Shown in pieces: positions 1-7,827 of a DNA stretch of 64,000 bases. Location of the stretch: contig OY282352.1 of the NCBI GenBank assembly GCA_958295495.1, forward strand, positions 4,094,548 through 4,158,547, in the 5' to 3' direction. The translations under genes were made by a program, and so were the position numbers. Under the pieces are notes generated by a model, which ran no database searches, was not told where the DNA came from, and worked only from the letters and a program-made list of their open reading frames with translations. Numbering within the stretch: position 1 is the first letter of the stretch; each line of letters begins with the position of its first letter. Source of the stretch: an uncultured Latescibacterota bacterium (GTDB lineage Bacteria > Latescibacterota > UBA2968 > UBA8231).

Positions 1-739
1 GCCCCAACCTCGCATTGAAGACGCGGTCAAGATCGGCGAACTCATGCGGCTGGCTGCGCTTTCCAAGTTTGGTTGGGAGAACGGGAGACCCAAAGCACCG
101 TCGGTGATATCGGGCCGCGGTCCCGACGACAAACCTTTGCGAGATGGTCGGCACTCGCACGCTTTTTGGCTGCCCGAAGACGCTGACAATGATGGTTGGA
201 TCGATCACATATCGGTTTATGCAGAAGAAGGGTTCGAGGCCAAAGTGCGCGAAAAGCTGGACCGCTTGACCCGATTGTGGGTCGGCAAAAAAGACTCCAG
301 TGGAAAAGAGGGGAACGCAGAGACCGGCCGCCGGGAATGGCGACTGGCCCTAGAGGGCTTTGGCGTCCCAGCGGACTTTGCGGACAGCTCGCGGCTGTTC
401 GGCTGCTCCGCTGAATGGGTCAGCGCAACGCCCTTTTTGGCGGCCGGTTATTTGAAAAAGGCCGGCTATGAAGGCGAGATACACCGGCTTTGGAAGCGTC
501 GAGAGATGGGGGCCGGCTCGCGCACGGGGCTTGTTCAGGTCAGCCTCTTGCCCGACATTGATATCCATGGTGCTCCCCGCCGCCCAGTGCATTTTCACCG
601 CTTCCGCTCGCGCGGGCGAGAGGCGCAACCCGACGCGCAAGGGGCCTTACTGCGCCTGAGGTTTTCCGAGCCGGTTGAGGGGCCTTTAGCTCTTGGCTAT
701 GCCTGCCATTTTGGCCTCGGAATGTTTGTACGTCAGTAG
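1..739 (+). CDS. csb2: Type I-G CRISPR protein Csb2 (Cas5-Cas6 fusion), C-terminal part
   Basis: The reading frame is open from base 2, so the gene begins upstream; about 245 C-terminal residues are present. The block RHSHAFWLPEDADNDG followed by an IDH motif, and the C-terminal ALGYACHFGLGMF, match what I know of the Csb2/GSU0054 family. That family is the Cas5-Cas6 fusion of type I-G (formerly I-U) Cascade, and its Cas6-like half processes pre-crRNA. It ends 40 bases before cas10. No separate cas6 is visible in the window, so this protein is the best candidate crRNA-processing enzyme for the downstream array. The rest of a type I-G module (cas3, cas8, csb1) would be expected upstream, outside the window. 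Family call is firm; role in type III maturation is inferred. Confidence 0.82.
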   Translation, partial: PQPRIEDAVKIGELMRLAALSKFGWENGRPKAPSVISGRGPDDKPLRDGRHSHAFWLPEDADNDGWIDHISVYAEEGFEAKVREKLDRLTRLWVGKKDSSGKEGNAETGRREWRLALEGFGVPADFADSSRLFGCSAEWVSATPFLAAGYLKKAGYEGEIHRLWKRREMGAGSRTGLVQVSLLPDIDIHGAPRRPVHFHRFRSRGREAQPDAQGALLRLRFSEPVEGPLALGYACHFGLGMFVRQ

Positions 740-779
740 AGTTCAGGTGATTCGTAGCATTCCGATTGGATACCTTTTT

Positions 780-2252
780 ATGAGCAAAGCAGTTTATTTG
801 GCTGGTGACTTTTCTGGAATCCAGCGTTATGTACTGGGTGTGAAGAGTGCAGGCAAGGCGCAGGCAAAGCGCTTGCGAGCCCGATCTTTCTTGCTCGAAC
901 TCTTTGAACATGCCGCACTTTGGACGATAAAGGAACGTTTGTGCATTGCCGACGATGATGTCCTAGTCCGGGGCGGGGGTGGTTTCCTGATAAGGATTCC
1001 ACCTGATACCGACCCTGTTCGCCTTGAGGAGATTCGTTCCGGCTTGCAACGCAAGCTATGGGATGAATCCGGTGGAGAGATTCATCTCTCGCTGGGCTGG
1101 GCTGAGACGCCCCTCACCGCCCGCGCTCGTCTGGAAGTCCAGAAGTGCCGTATAGGATTTTCCATGCTGCAAAGCAGCGGCGGTTGGAACCCGGAGGGTT
1201 GGTGCCAACCGCCACTTGACAAGCCGTGTGAAGTCTGCCGCCAAGCTCCAGGACAGCAGAGCGTACAGGAGGATGAAGGTGAGGAGGTTCTGCATTGTAG
1301 AAGTTGTCTGGAAGCCCGCAAGCTCGGTGAAAACCTGACGCGATGGAAATGGATGCGCCCCGGTGGTAGCTCGGTGCGAGTGCTGGGCGTTGCCTTTGAG
1401 ACATTGGAAATCCAGACGCCGGAATCCTTTCAAGTGGGCCGCTGGATACCGCGCCACTCCGACTCCCGCGAACCGCTAACATTCCAAGAAATCGCAGCGC
1501 AAGCCCGCAACGACCGTCGTTTGGCTGTGCTGAAAGCCGATGTGGACGACATGGGCGTCCGGGTCGGACAAATTGCCGGCGAAGACCGGTCGTACAGTCG
1601 GCTGCGATCTTTCAGTTACAGTTTGCACGAGTTCTTCGGGCAGACAATTCAGGAGTTGTTGGCAAAGTCATGGCCCTTGATCTACACGCTGTATGCCGGT
1701 GGGGACGACCTGCTGCTGGTTGGCCCTTGGAACGTCGTGCTCGACTTTGCCGGGACTCTGGCAAGAGAGTTCGAGACAGGTCCGGCCCAAGAGTATTCTC
1801 CGCTAACCTTAAGTGCTGGAATCGCTCTGACCTCTTACCGCGTACCGATCCGTCACGCAGTTGAGTGTGCGGAGGAACTCTTGGAGTCGGCCAAGGAACG
1901 TCCGGGCAAGAATCGGTGCGCCGCCCTCGGGGCGGATTGGAGTTGGAGGCAACACAAACCTGTGGTAGGCGATGGCAAGCGGCTGGCGGACTGGGTTGAA
2001 GCCGGCGTGGCTCCGCGCTCGCTGCTGCATCGTTTGCTACGGCTCGCGGAGAGTGCTAAGCCTTTGAGCGCGGCCCGCTGGGCTTATCAAATCGAGCGCA
2101 ACGTGCCCCGACGCCACACCGACTTTCATCGCTGGGCGAACCATGTGCTCGAATATATAGAGCGCGATGGACAGCGTGTAAACGAATTGGCGGCAAGTCT
2201 CCGCTATGCCTTGTTGGCAACACGACCGCAAAAGGAAGGACGCGATGACTAG
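780..2252 (+). CDS. cas10: Type III CRISPR Cas10/Csm1, HD-less, with intact GGDD
   Basis: Large subunit of a type III effector, 490 residues. The ATG at 780 is chosen because the protein then begins directly with the first Palm domain (GDFSGIQRYV, then AKRLRARSFLLE). The longer open frame to 693 overlaps csb2 and adds no recognisable domain. A zinc-binding pair CEVC and CRSC lies near residues 140-175. The second Palm domain has KADVDDMG and the polymerase/cyclase motif YAGGDDLL (GGDD at residues 307-310), so cyclic oligoadenylate synthesis should be possible. The usual N-terminal HD nuclease domain is absent, so target-activated ssDNA cleavage is not expected. The protein is short for Csm1 for that reason. 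It overlaps csm2 by 8 bases. Confidence 0.93.
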   Translation: MSKAVYLAGDFSGIQRYVLGVKSAGKAQAKRLRARSFLLELFEHAALWTIKERLCIADDDVLVRGGGGFLIRIPPDTDPVRLEEIRSGLQRKLWDESGGEIHLSLGWAETPLTARARLEVQKCRIGFSMLQSSGGWNPEGWCQPPLDKPCEVCRQAPGQQSVQEDEGEEVLHCRSCLEARKLGENLTRWKWMRPGGSSVRVLGVAFETLEIQTPESFQVGRWIPRHSDSREPLTFQEIAAQARNDRRLAVLKADVDDMGVRVGQIAGEDRSYSRLRSFSYSLHEFFGQTIQELLAKSWPLIYTLYAGGDDLLLVGPWNVVLDFAGTLAREFETGPAQEYSPLTLSAGIALTSYRVPIRHAVECAEELLESAKERPGKNRCAALGADWSWRQHKPVVGDGKRLADWVEAGVAPRSLLHRLLRLAESAKPLSAARWAYQIERNVPRRHTDFHRWANHVLEYIERDGQRVNELAASLRYALLATRPQKEGRDD

Positions 2253-2751
2253 CATGGAGGATGCTATGAAAAAGGCGGGATTCAGACCGAAACAACAAAA
2301 ACGGCGGGACCGTGGCAGCGGTGGTAGTAACAGGCCGCCCCTGCCAAAATTTCCAGACTCGTACTTCAAAACTGATGACCAAGGCCGAAGCTATCTTCAA
2401 CCAGCCTTCGTCTCCAAGGGAAAGGTCGACCCTTGGGCAGAGTGCTTTGCAGGCGCTATGACTACCGGCCAGATACGCCGTTTCTTCAATCACTGCCGCG
2501 AGATTGAACGTCGATTGAAAGTTGACGGCGAAAGCTGGCATCAAGTATCTGCTGGCTTCGAGGCACTCTGTTACCATGCTCAGAACGCGGTCGCGGCGCA
2601 CAAAATTCCGCAAAAATTTCAAAATTTCATCGATGAAAACGTGAAACGGGTGGTCACCGAGCAAGAGCCGAGAAGGGCCTTTCTCGATGGTTTTCTACCA
2701 CATTTTGAGGCACTGGTCGGCTTTGGGGCCGCATACATGAAGGAGAAATGA
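2245..2751 (+). CDS. csm2: Type III-A small subunit Csm2
   Basis: 168 residues from the ATG at 2245, which overlaps the end of cas10. The N-terminal 50 residues are basic and low-complexity (KPKQQKRRDRGSGG-like). The core has the Csm2 signature TTGQIRRFFNHCREIERRL at the start of an all-helical domain. Csm2 forms the inner filament of the Csm complex that lies against the target RNA. It sits in the canonical cas10-csm2-csm3-csm4 order with one base between its stop and the csm3 start, so the genes are co-transcribed. It is slightly longer than usual because of the basic tail. Confidence 0.85.
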   Translation: MTSMEDAMKKAGFRPKQQKRRDRGSGGSNRPPLPKFPDSYFKTDDQGRSYLQPAFVSKGKVDPWAECFAGAMTTGQIRRFFNHCREIERRLKVDGESWHQVSAGFEALCYHAQNAVAAHKIPQKFQNFIDENVKRVVTEQEPRRAFLDGFLPHFEALVGFGAAYMKEK

Positions 2752-2752
2752 C

Positions 2753-3424
2753 ATGCAAAGAACTGCCATTCACACCATTACCTTTACCGCTCGTTGCGAA
2801 AGCGGCCTTCATATTGGCGGTTCGCAAGACGAGTTGGCAATTGGCGGTTCCGATAATCCGGTGATCAAGAACCCGGAAACTCGCGAGCCTTATATTCCAG
2901 GTTCGTCGCTCAAGGGGAAGATGCGAGGCGAGTTGGAGAAACAATTGGGTCGATTCGGTGGAGAAAAAAAAGACAGGCCCTGTGGATGTGGAAGTAGAAA
3001 GTGTCCCATTTGTCGATTGTTTGGAGCGCACATGAAGCCTCAAAACAATCTTGGCCCTTCTCGCATCATCGTCCGCGACGGCCGGCTCCGCAAGGGTGGT
3101 AGCATTGAGAACAAGACGGAAAATATCATCAACCGCCAAACTGGCGCGGCTCAACATCCGCGCTCGAATGAACGGGTCGTTGAGGGGGCGGAGTTTGAGA
3201 TGCAGATCGTTCTGCAAGTCTTTGACCTCGACGAGCAATTCTCGTACACGGACCACAACGACAACTCGCATCAAGGTGATGAAGCCCTCCAAGCGGTCGT
3301 CGCCGATGGCTTGGAGTTGGTGCAGACGACGGGTCTGGGTGGTGGGACGAGCCGGGGTTCGGGAGCGGTGAGCTTTGACGATTTCAAATTGGACGGCGAG
3401 TTGTGGACACATTGGTCCGCCTGA
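2753..3424 (+). CDS. csm3: Type III-A backbone RAMP and target RNase Csm3
   Basis: 223 residues, the Cas7-like backbone subunit that cuts target RNA at 6-nt intervals. The diagnostic stretch IGGSDNPVIKNP is followed by EPYIPGSSLKGKMRGELE. Asp34 in that stretch aligns with the catalytic Asp of characterised Csm3 proteins, so RNase activity should be intact. A Cys cluster (CGCGSRKCPICRLFGAH) matches the zinc-binding thumb. The C-terminus has the Gly-rich RAMP loop TTGLGGGTSRGSGAV. It overlaps the csm4 GTG start by 22 bases. Confidence 0.95.
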   Translation: MQRTAIHTITFTARCESGLHIGGSQDELAIGGSDNPVIKNPETREPYIPGSSLKGKMRGELEKQLGRFGGEKKDRPCGCGSRKCPICRLFGAHMKPQNNLGPSRIIVRDGRLRKGGSIENKTENIINRQTGAAQHPRSNERVVEGAEFEMQIVLQVFDLDEQFSYTDHNDNSHQGDEALQAVVADGLELVQTTGLGGGTSRGSGAVSFDDFKLDGELWTHWSA

Positions 3425-4353
3425 AACTGAAGCCCCTCGGGGTTTGGACCACGCCTTGGCAGGCGGATTCGCTGCTCGGCGCGATGGCGTGTGCATGGGC
3501 GCGTTCTTGGGGTCAGGATGCGCTCCAGCGGGACTTCTTGGAGCCGTGGCTCGCCCACGAGCCGCTATTTGTCATCTCCGACGCTTTTCCCGGCGATTCG
3601 CTGCCAGCACCGGCGAGCCTCCCATTGTGGTGGGATTGGCCTCCAGAGAAGCGCAAGGACCTCAAGAAATATCGCTGGATGACTATGGCCGACTTTTGTC
3701 GGGTCCAAGAGGGGAAGAAACCAAACTTGGAAGATCCCGGTATCCTGATCCGCGATCGCGTACGGCTGCGCAATACCATATCCCGCGTTTCCAATACCAC
3801 GGGTGCCGGCGGTGCGCTCTTTGAAGTGCCGTTTTCAAATCTCAGCAAGCCCGATGGCGACTTGACCATTTTTGCTCGCGCTGCCAATGGCGGCCTGCGG
3901 ATTTTGTTGGAAGCCTTGGAAATGCTGGGGCAGACCGGATACGGTGCCGATTCCTCGGTGGGCCACGGCGGCTTCGAACTAGACGGCGGTCCAACCCCCT
4001 GTCCCGAACTGGATAATGTCCCTGGAGCCGACGGATTCACATCCCTCTCAACGTTCCAGCCGGCGGCCACTGACCCAGTGGAAGGTTTCTGGCGACTCTT
4101 CGTCAAGTACGGAAAACTGGCCCCGGAGTTCCACTACAAGGCCGTGTTCAAACGTCCGCAGGTCATGTTGGCGGCCGGTGCCTGCTTCCGTACGAAACAC
4201 CTTCTAAAACCTTTCTACGGTGCCCCTATTGGGCCGGAACGATTGCTCAGCAAGAGTGCGCGTGAATCGCTTGCCGCATGTGGCATCCACCCGGTTCAAG
4301 CTGCCTTTGGGCTCGCTGTCCCCATGATCTGGCGAGGGGAAACCGACCAATGA
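3403..4353 (+). CDS. csm4: Type III-A RAMP Csm4
   Basis: 316 residues starting at GTG 3403 inside the end of csm3. The N-terminus (VRLKLKPLGVWTTPWQADSLLGAMACA) and the segment FVISDAFPGDSLPAP are typical of Csm4, the Cas5-like subunit that holds the crRNA 5' handle and binds Cas10. The central GQTGYGADSSVGHGGFEL is the RAMP Gly-rich loop. Its stop overlaps the csm6 ATG (ATGA). A csm5 gene would normally follow; here the next gene is the ring nuclease/effector-type csm6, so csm5 is either missing or encoded elsewhere. Confidence 0.9.
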   Translation: MDTLVRLKLKPLGVWTTPWQADSLLGAMACAWARSWGQDALQRDFLEPWLAHEPLFVISDAFPGDSLPAPASLPLWWDWPPEKRKDLKKYRWMTMADFCRVQEGKKPNLEDPGILIRDRVRLRNTISRVSNTTGAGGALFEVPFSNLSKPDGDLTIFARAANGGLRILLEALEMLGQTGYGADSSVGHGGFELDGGPTPCPELDNVPGADGFTSLSTFQPAATDPVEGFWRLFVKYGKLAPEFHYKAVFKRPQVMLAAGACFRTKHLLKPFYGAPIGPERLLSKSARESLAACGIHPVQAAFGLAVPMIWRGETDQ

Positions 4354-5597
4354 GCCTACGCGGGATGGTCGCCACTGTTGGAGGGTCGCCCGAACCGGTG
4401 CGAAAGGCACTGGATGAAGGCAGGCCCCCTTACGCGCTATTTGTTGTCTCCAACGCTTCAAGGTGTCAGGTGGAAGAAGAGATATTGCCCGGGCGGGATT
4501 ACGTTCCTCAATACGGGTATTTAGAAATCTCAGATCACCAAGATATCGGGCTCTGCTATCAGGAGATTCGGACCGGTATAGAGAGATGGATCGGCGAGCG
4601 CAGACTAGACCCCGAGGAGGTGTATATAGACATTACCGGCGGCACGAAGCCCATGTCGGCCGCACTCATGCTTGTCGCTGTTGAGCGGTTCAAAAATTTT
4701 ACTTATGTGGGCGGCTCTAGCCGTGACTCCAACAATCTCGGTACAGTCGTTACCGGAACCGAACGCGTCGTCAGATGCCAAAATCCGTGGACTACGTACG
4801 CCGTGCGCGATCTTGAGCGTGCGAACGGGTTGTTGAAGGGCTTCTACGCCGATTCCGCAGCCGCGGTTCTTGAGGATGCCGCATTAAAGTGTGAGGAGGC
4901 GCAGCGAGCGCGCTTGGAAGCGTTCGCAGGGCTCGCCAAGGCTCTCGGGCTGGCTGACCGGTTCGACTTTAAGAAAGCCCACAGTGAGTTTCGCCGTTGG
5001 CGCCAGAAATTGGAACTCTCGCTCGACTATCCGCTCTACCAAAGGCTGGTATCTCTGCACGATCATTGGCAAGCTGTCGGGGATCAGGTAAAACACAACG
5101 CTCAGACTGCTGGGCGAGAAACTCTGCTTGAACTAGTTGCCAACGCCGACAGACGTGCAAAACAGTCGCGCTATGACGACGCCATCGGTAGGCTTTATCG
5201 CGCTGTTGAACTGCGCGGTCAGCAGCTTGTAAAGCAAGCGTTCGGTGCTGAACTGGGTAAGGTCTCGATAGAGTGTTTTCCGGCTGCTAGTCGTGAAGAC
5301 GTTATCGAGAAATTTGGCCCGCCTAACGATGGCTCATATAAACTTGGGGTCCAGAATCTATTCCAGATTTTGGAGTTCAGCGGAGACAGAGCACTTAGCG
5401 AACAAGCTCATATTTACGACTGCCTCAAAGACCATTTACAGAAACGAAACAACTCGCTGCTGGCCCACGGCTTGCTGCCCGTCAAGAAAGAGTCCTTCGA
5501 ATCGTTTTGGAAATCAGCCCTCTCAGTCCTCCACCTTTGCGACTCGCATATACCACGTTGGCCGCAACTAGAACTGAAGCTGCCTTTAACCGCATAG
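4350..5597 (+). CDS. csm6: CARF-HEPN effector, Csm6-like (TIGR02710 type)
   Basis: 415 residues from the ATG at 4350, which overlaps the csm4 stop; the longer open frame to 4278 is inside csm4. The N-terminal CARF domain starts MVATVGGSPEPV and carries the ligand-binding motif DITGGTKPMSAAL at residues 94-106. The C-terminal HEPN domain ends in RNNSLLAH (Arg366, His373), an R-x6-H RNase motif. Known Csm6 proteins are activated by cyclic oligoadenylate from Cas10 and cut RNA non-specifically, so this is the expected signalling output of the GGDD-containing Cas10. The family resemblance to TIGR02710 proteins is from memory of the motifs. Confidence 0.88.
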   Translation: MSLRGMVATVGGSPEPVRKALDEGRPPYALFVVSNASRCQVEEEILPGRDYVPQYGYLEISDHQDIGLCYQEIRTGIERWIGERRLDPEEVYIDITGGTKPMSAALMLVAVERFKNFTYVGGSSRDSNNLGTVVTGTERVVRCQNPWTTYAVRDLERANGLLKGFYADSAAAVLEDAALKCEEAQRARLEAFAGLAKALGLADRFDFKKAHSEFRRWRQKLELSLDYPLYQRLVSLHDHWQAVGDQVKHNAQTAGRETLLELVANADRRAKQSRYDDAIGRLYRAVELRGQQLVKQAFGAELGKVSIECFPAASREDVIEKFGPPNDGSYKLGVQNLFQILEFSGDRALSEQAHIYDCLKDHLQKRNNSLLAHGLLPVKKESFESFWKSALSVLHLCDSHIPRWPQLELKLPLTA

Positions 5598-5684
5598 CAA
5601 CCGCCCCTTAGTCCCGACCCCCAACTCACCCTCCTGCTCCCCCCACCGCCAGCCGACGCCAACGCGCCGCTGGTCCCGGCCCGC

Positions 5685-7319
5685 ATGGTCAACGAATGGG
5701 TGTACTGTCCGCGGCTGGCCTATTTGGAATGGGTGGAAGGCGAGTGGGCCGAGAGCGGGGACACAGCCGAGGGGCGGCGTGCTCACGGCCGGGTTGATGA
5801 AGGTGGGGGTCGCTTGCCCGCGCCCGACGAACTCGGCGAGGATATGGCCCAAGCCCGGGCCGTCACCCTTGCCTCGGAGCGTCTCGGCGTTATCGCCAAG
5901 ATGGATGTCGTGGAGATCGACGCGGGAACCGCAATGCCCGTGGATTTCAAAAAGGGCAAGCGGCCCCACGTCGCGGCCGGAGCCTACGAGCCTGAGCGCG
6001 TCCAAATCTGCACTCAGGCCATGATCCTCGAAGACAATGGCTACGCGGTTGAGCAGGGCGTGCTTTGGTACGCCGGCTCGCGCGAACGGGTGCAGGTCGT
6101 CATAGACGACGAACTCCGCGCCCGGACATTGGAGGCGATTGCCGGCCTGCGCTCTGCGGCAGCTAATAATCGTCGGCCACCGCCGCTTGAAAATAGTCCC
6201 AAGTGCCCGCGCTGTTCGCTGGCTGGAATTTGCCTGCCGGACGAGACCAATTTGTTCCGCAAGGGGTATCCGCCGCGCCCGCTGAACCCGTCCGACGATC
6301 CGGCTCTGCCGCTCTACGTGCAAACGCCGGGGGCGCGGCTGCGCAAAAGCGGCGAGCGCCTAGTGGTGGAGACCAAAGAAGAGACCGTGGAAGTGCCCCT
6401 GATCGACGTTTCCCAAGTCGCCCTGTTCGGTCCGGTCGCGGTGACTACACCGGCTCTACACGCGCTGATGAACGCCGAGATTCCAGTGTCGTGGTTTTCT
6501 ACGGGCGGCTGGTTCCTCGGCCACACGGTGGGGACTGGCAATGGCAACGTGGCTGTGCGCCAAGCGCAGTACCGGGCCGCTTTTGACGAGTCTCGCCGCC
6601 TCGCCTTTGCACGCGATTTGGTGGCGGCTAAGGTGCGCAATGGGCGGACCATGCTGCGGCGCAACTGGCGCGTCCATGGGGATGCAGAGGCCAAAAACGA
6701 AGCCTTGGTCCGATTACAGCGAATCGTCCAGCGGGTGCCCCGCGCCAAAGGTAGCCAACAGTTGTTGGGCATAGAGGGCGAGGCCGCAGCGATCTATTTC
6801 GCTTGCTTTGAGCAGATGATCGCGCCGGGTGCGAAAGAGGACATGGCCGCGTTCACCTTTTCTAAGCGCAATCGGCGTCCGCCCACCGATCCGGTGAATG
6901 CGATGCTGTCGCTGGCCTATGCCTTGTTGACGCGGGTTTTCACGACCGCGATCTCGGCGACCGGCCTAGATCCCTACATGGGCCTCTACCATCGCCCGCG
7001 CCACGGCCGCCCAGCGCTAGCCCTCGACTTGATGGAGCCCTTCCGGCCCATTGTCGCGGACTCCTGCGTAATTCAGGCCATCAACAATGGCGAGGTCAAG
7101 CCGGAGGACTTTGTGTACAACGGCCCGGCATGCTCGCTAAAGACCGGTGGTCGCAAGGCGTTCATCGCCGCGTTTGAGCGCCGTATGGAGCAGGAAACCA
7201 CGCATCCACTTTTTGGCTATCGCGTCTCCATGCGACGGCTGATTGAGGTGCAGGCTAGGTTGCTCGCCCGGCATTTGCAGGGTGAAATTATCCCCTATCC
7301 GCATTACCTGCCTCGGTAG
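5685..7319 (+). CDS. cas4-cas1: Cas4-Cas1 fusion (type I-G adaptation protein)
   Basis: 544 residues from the only ATG. The N-terminal Cas4 half has the iron-sulfur cysteines Cys8 (NEWVYCPRLAYLEW) and Cys174, Cys177, Cys183 (KCPRCSLAGIC), and the RecB-type D87-F-K89 pair. The Cas1 half has the catalytic Glu364 (GIEGEAAAIYF), His436 (YHRPRHGRP) and Asp448 (LDLMEPF). The fusion is a hallmark of type I-G. The frame stays open upstream of the ATG to the csm6 stop and encodes PLVPAR just before it, a segment I recall as conserved in this fusion family. Translation may therefore start at a non-AUG codon such as CTG 5634 or 5670. It is followed 5 bases later by cas2. Confidence 0.94.
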   Translation: MVNEWVYCPRLAYLEWVEGEWAESGDTAEGRRAHGRVDEGGGRLPAPDELGEDMAQARAVTLASERLGVIAKMDVVEIDAGTAMPVDFKKGKRPHVAAGAYEPERVQICTQAMILEDNGYAVEQGVLWYAGSRERVQVVIDDELRARTLEAIAGLRSAAANNRRPPPLENSPKCPRCSLAGICLPDETNLFRKGYPPRPLNPSDDPALPLYVQTPGARLRKSGERLVVETKEETVEVPLIDVSQVALFGPVAVTTPALHALMNAEIPVSWFSTGGWFLGHTVGTGNGNVAVRQAQYRAAFDESRRLAFARDLVAAKVRNGRTMLRRNWRVHGDAEAKNEALVRLQRIVQRVPRAKGSQQLLGIEGEAAAIYFACFEQMIAPGAKEDMAAFTFSKRNRRPPTDPVNAMLSLAYALLTRVFTTAISATGLDPYMGLYHRPRHGRPALALDLMEPFRPIVADSCVIQAINNGEVKPEDFVYNGPACSLKTGGRKAFIAAFERRMEQETTHPLFGYRVSMRRLIEVQARLLARHLQGEIIPYPHYLPR

Positions 7320-7324
7320 CGAAT

Positions 7325-7618
7325 ATGGCCAACGAGCGTCTCTACATCGTCGCCTACGACATATCCGAGCCAAAACGTTGGCGGCGCGTGTTCAAGGTGA
7401 TGAAAGGCTATGGGCATTGGTTGCAGTTGTCGCTCTTTCAGTGTCGGCTGACGGCCCGGCGACGCGCCGAGATGACCGCGCGGTTGGAAGGTCTGATCAA
7501 ATTGGCGGAGGATCACATCCTGATTATGGACTTGGGGCCTGCTGACCAAGTCGATCCTCTGGTAGAAAGTTTGGGCAAGACATACCAAGTGCCGAGCCGG
7601 CAGGCGACAATTGTTTAG
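7325..7618 (+). CDS. cas2: CRISPR adaptation endonuclease-fold protein Cas2
   Basis: 97 residues. It begins with a ferredoxin-fold strand ending in Asp (LYIVAYDISEPKRWRRVFKVM) and has the Cas2 motif LQLSLFQCRLTARRRAEM, so it is a standard Cas2 that bridges the Cas1 dimers in the integration complex. It starts 5 bases after cas4-cas1 and is the last cas gene before the leader and array. Confidence 0.95.
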   Translation: MANERLYIVAYDISEPKRWRRVFKVMKGYGHWLQLSLFQCRLTARRRAEMTARLEGLIKLAEDHILIMDLGPADQVDPLVESLGKTYQVPSRQATIV

Positions 7619-7827
7619 CGAGGCATCTGCCGTGTTCCCTGCGAGTGCTTCAATGGAGAAAAAAGGGCCGGTAGCCCTCGCATGGTGCTTTCTATTTGTA
7701 TTACAAGGAGATAGGTCGTATTATGGTATGCGTTTGGGAAACAAACTGCATGTCTGAGGGGATAAAGCAGACAGCGCTCGCAAAACGTGTGGGAAGCCTA
7801 AGCCACACAAAGAGTTCCGAAGGGACG
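7619..7827 (+). promoter_or_regulatory. CRISPR leader region
   Basis: 209 bases between the cas2 stop and the first repeat. No gene is visible. It is less GC-rich than the cas genes and contains the AT-rich run TTTCTATTTGTATTACAAGG. The leader end of the array is placed here because cas1-cas2 adjoin it and the far end of the array carries the decayed repeat. A short inverted match to the repeat end (GCTTCAATG) lies at 7647-7655; it may be chance. No promoter boxes can be assigned with confidence. Confidence 0.65.

Noticed and set aside
7647..7655. Inverted repeat end GCTTCAATG inside the leader
   Set aside because: Nine bases only; may be chance, so it is mentioned but not called an anti-repeat or tracrRNA-like element.
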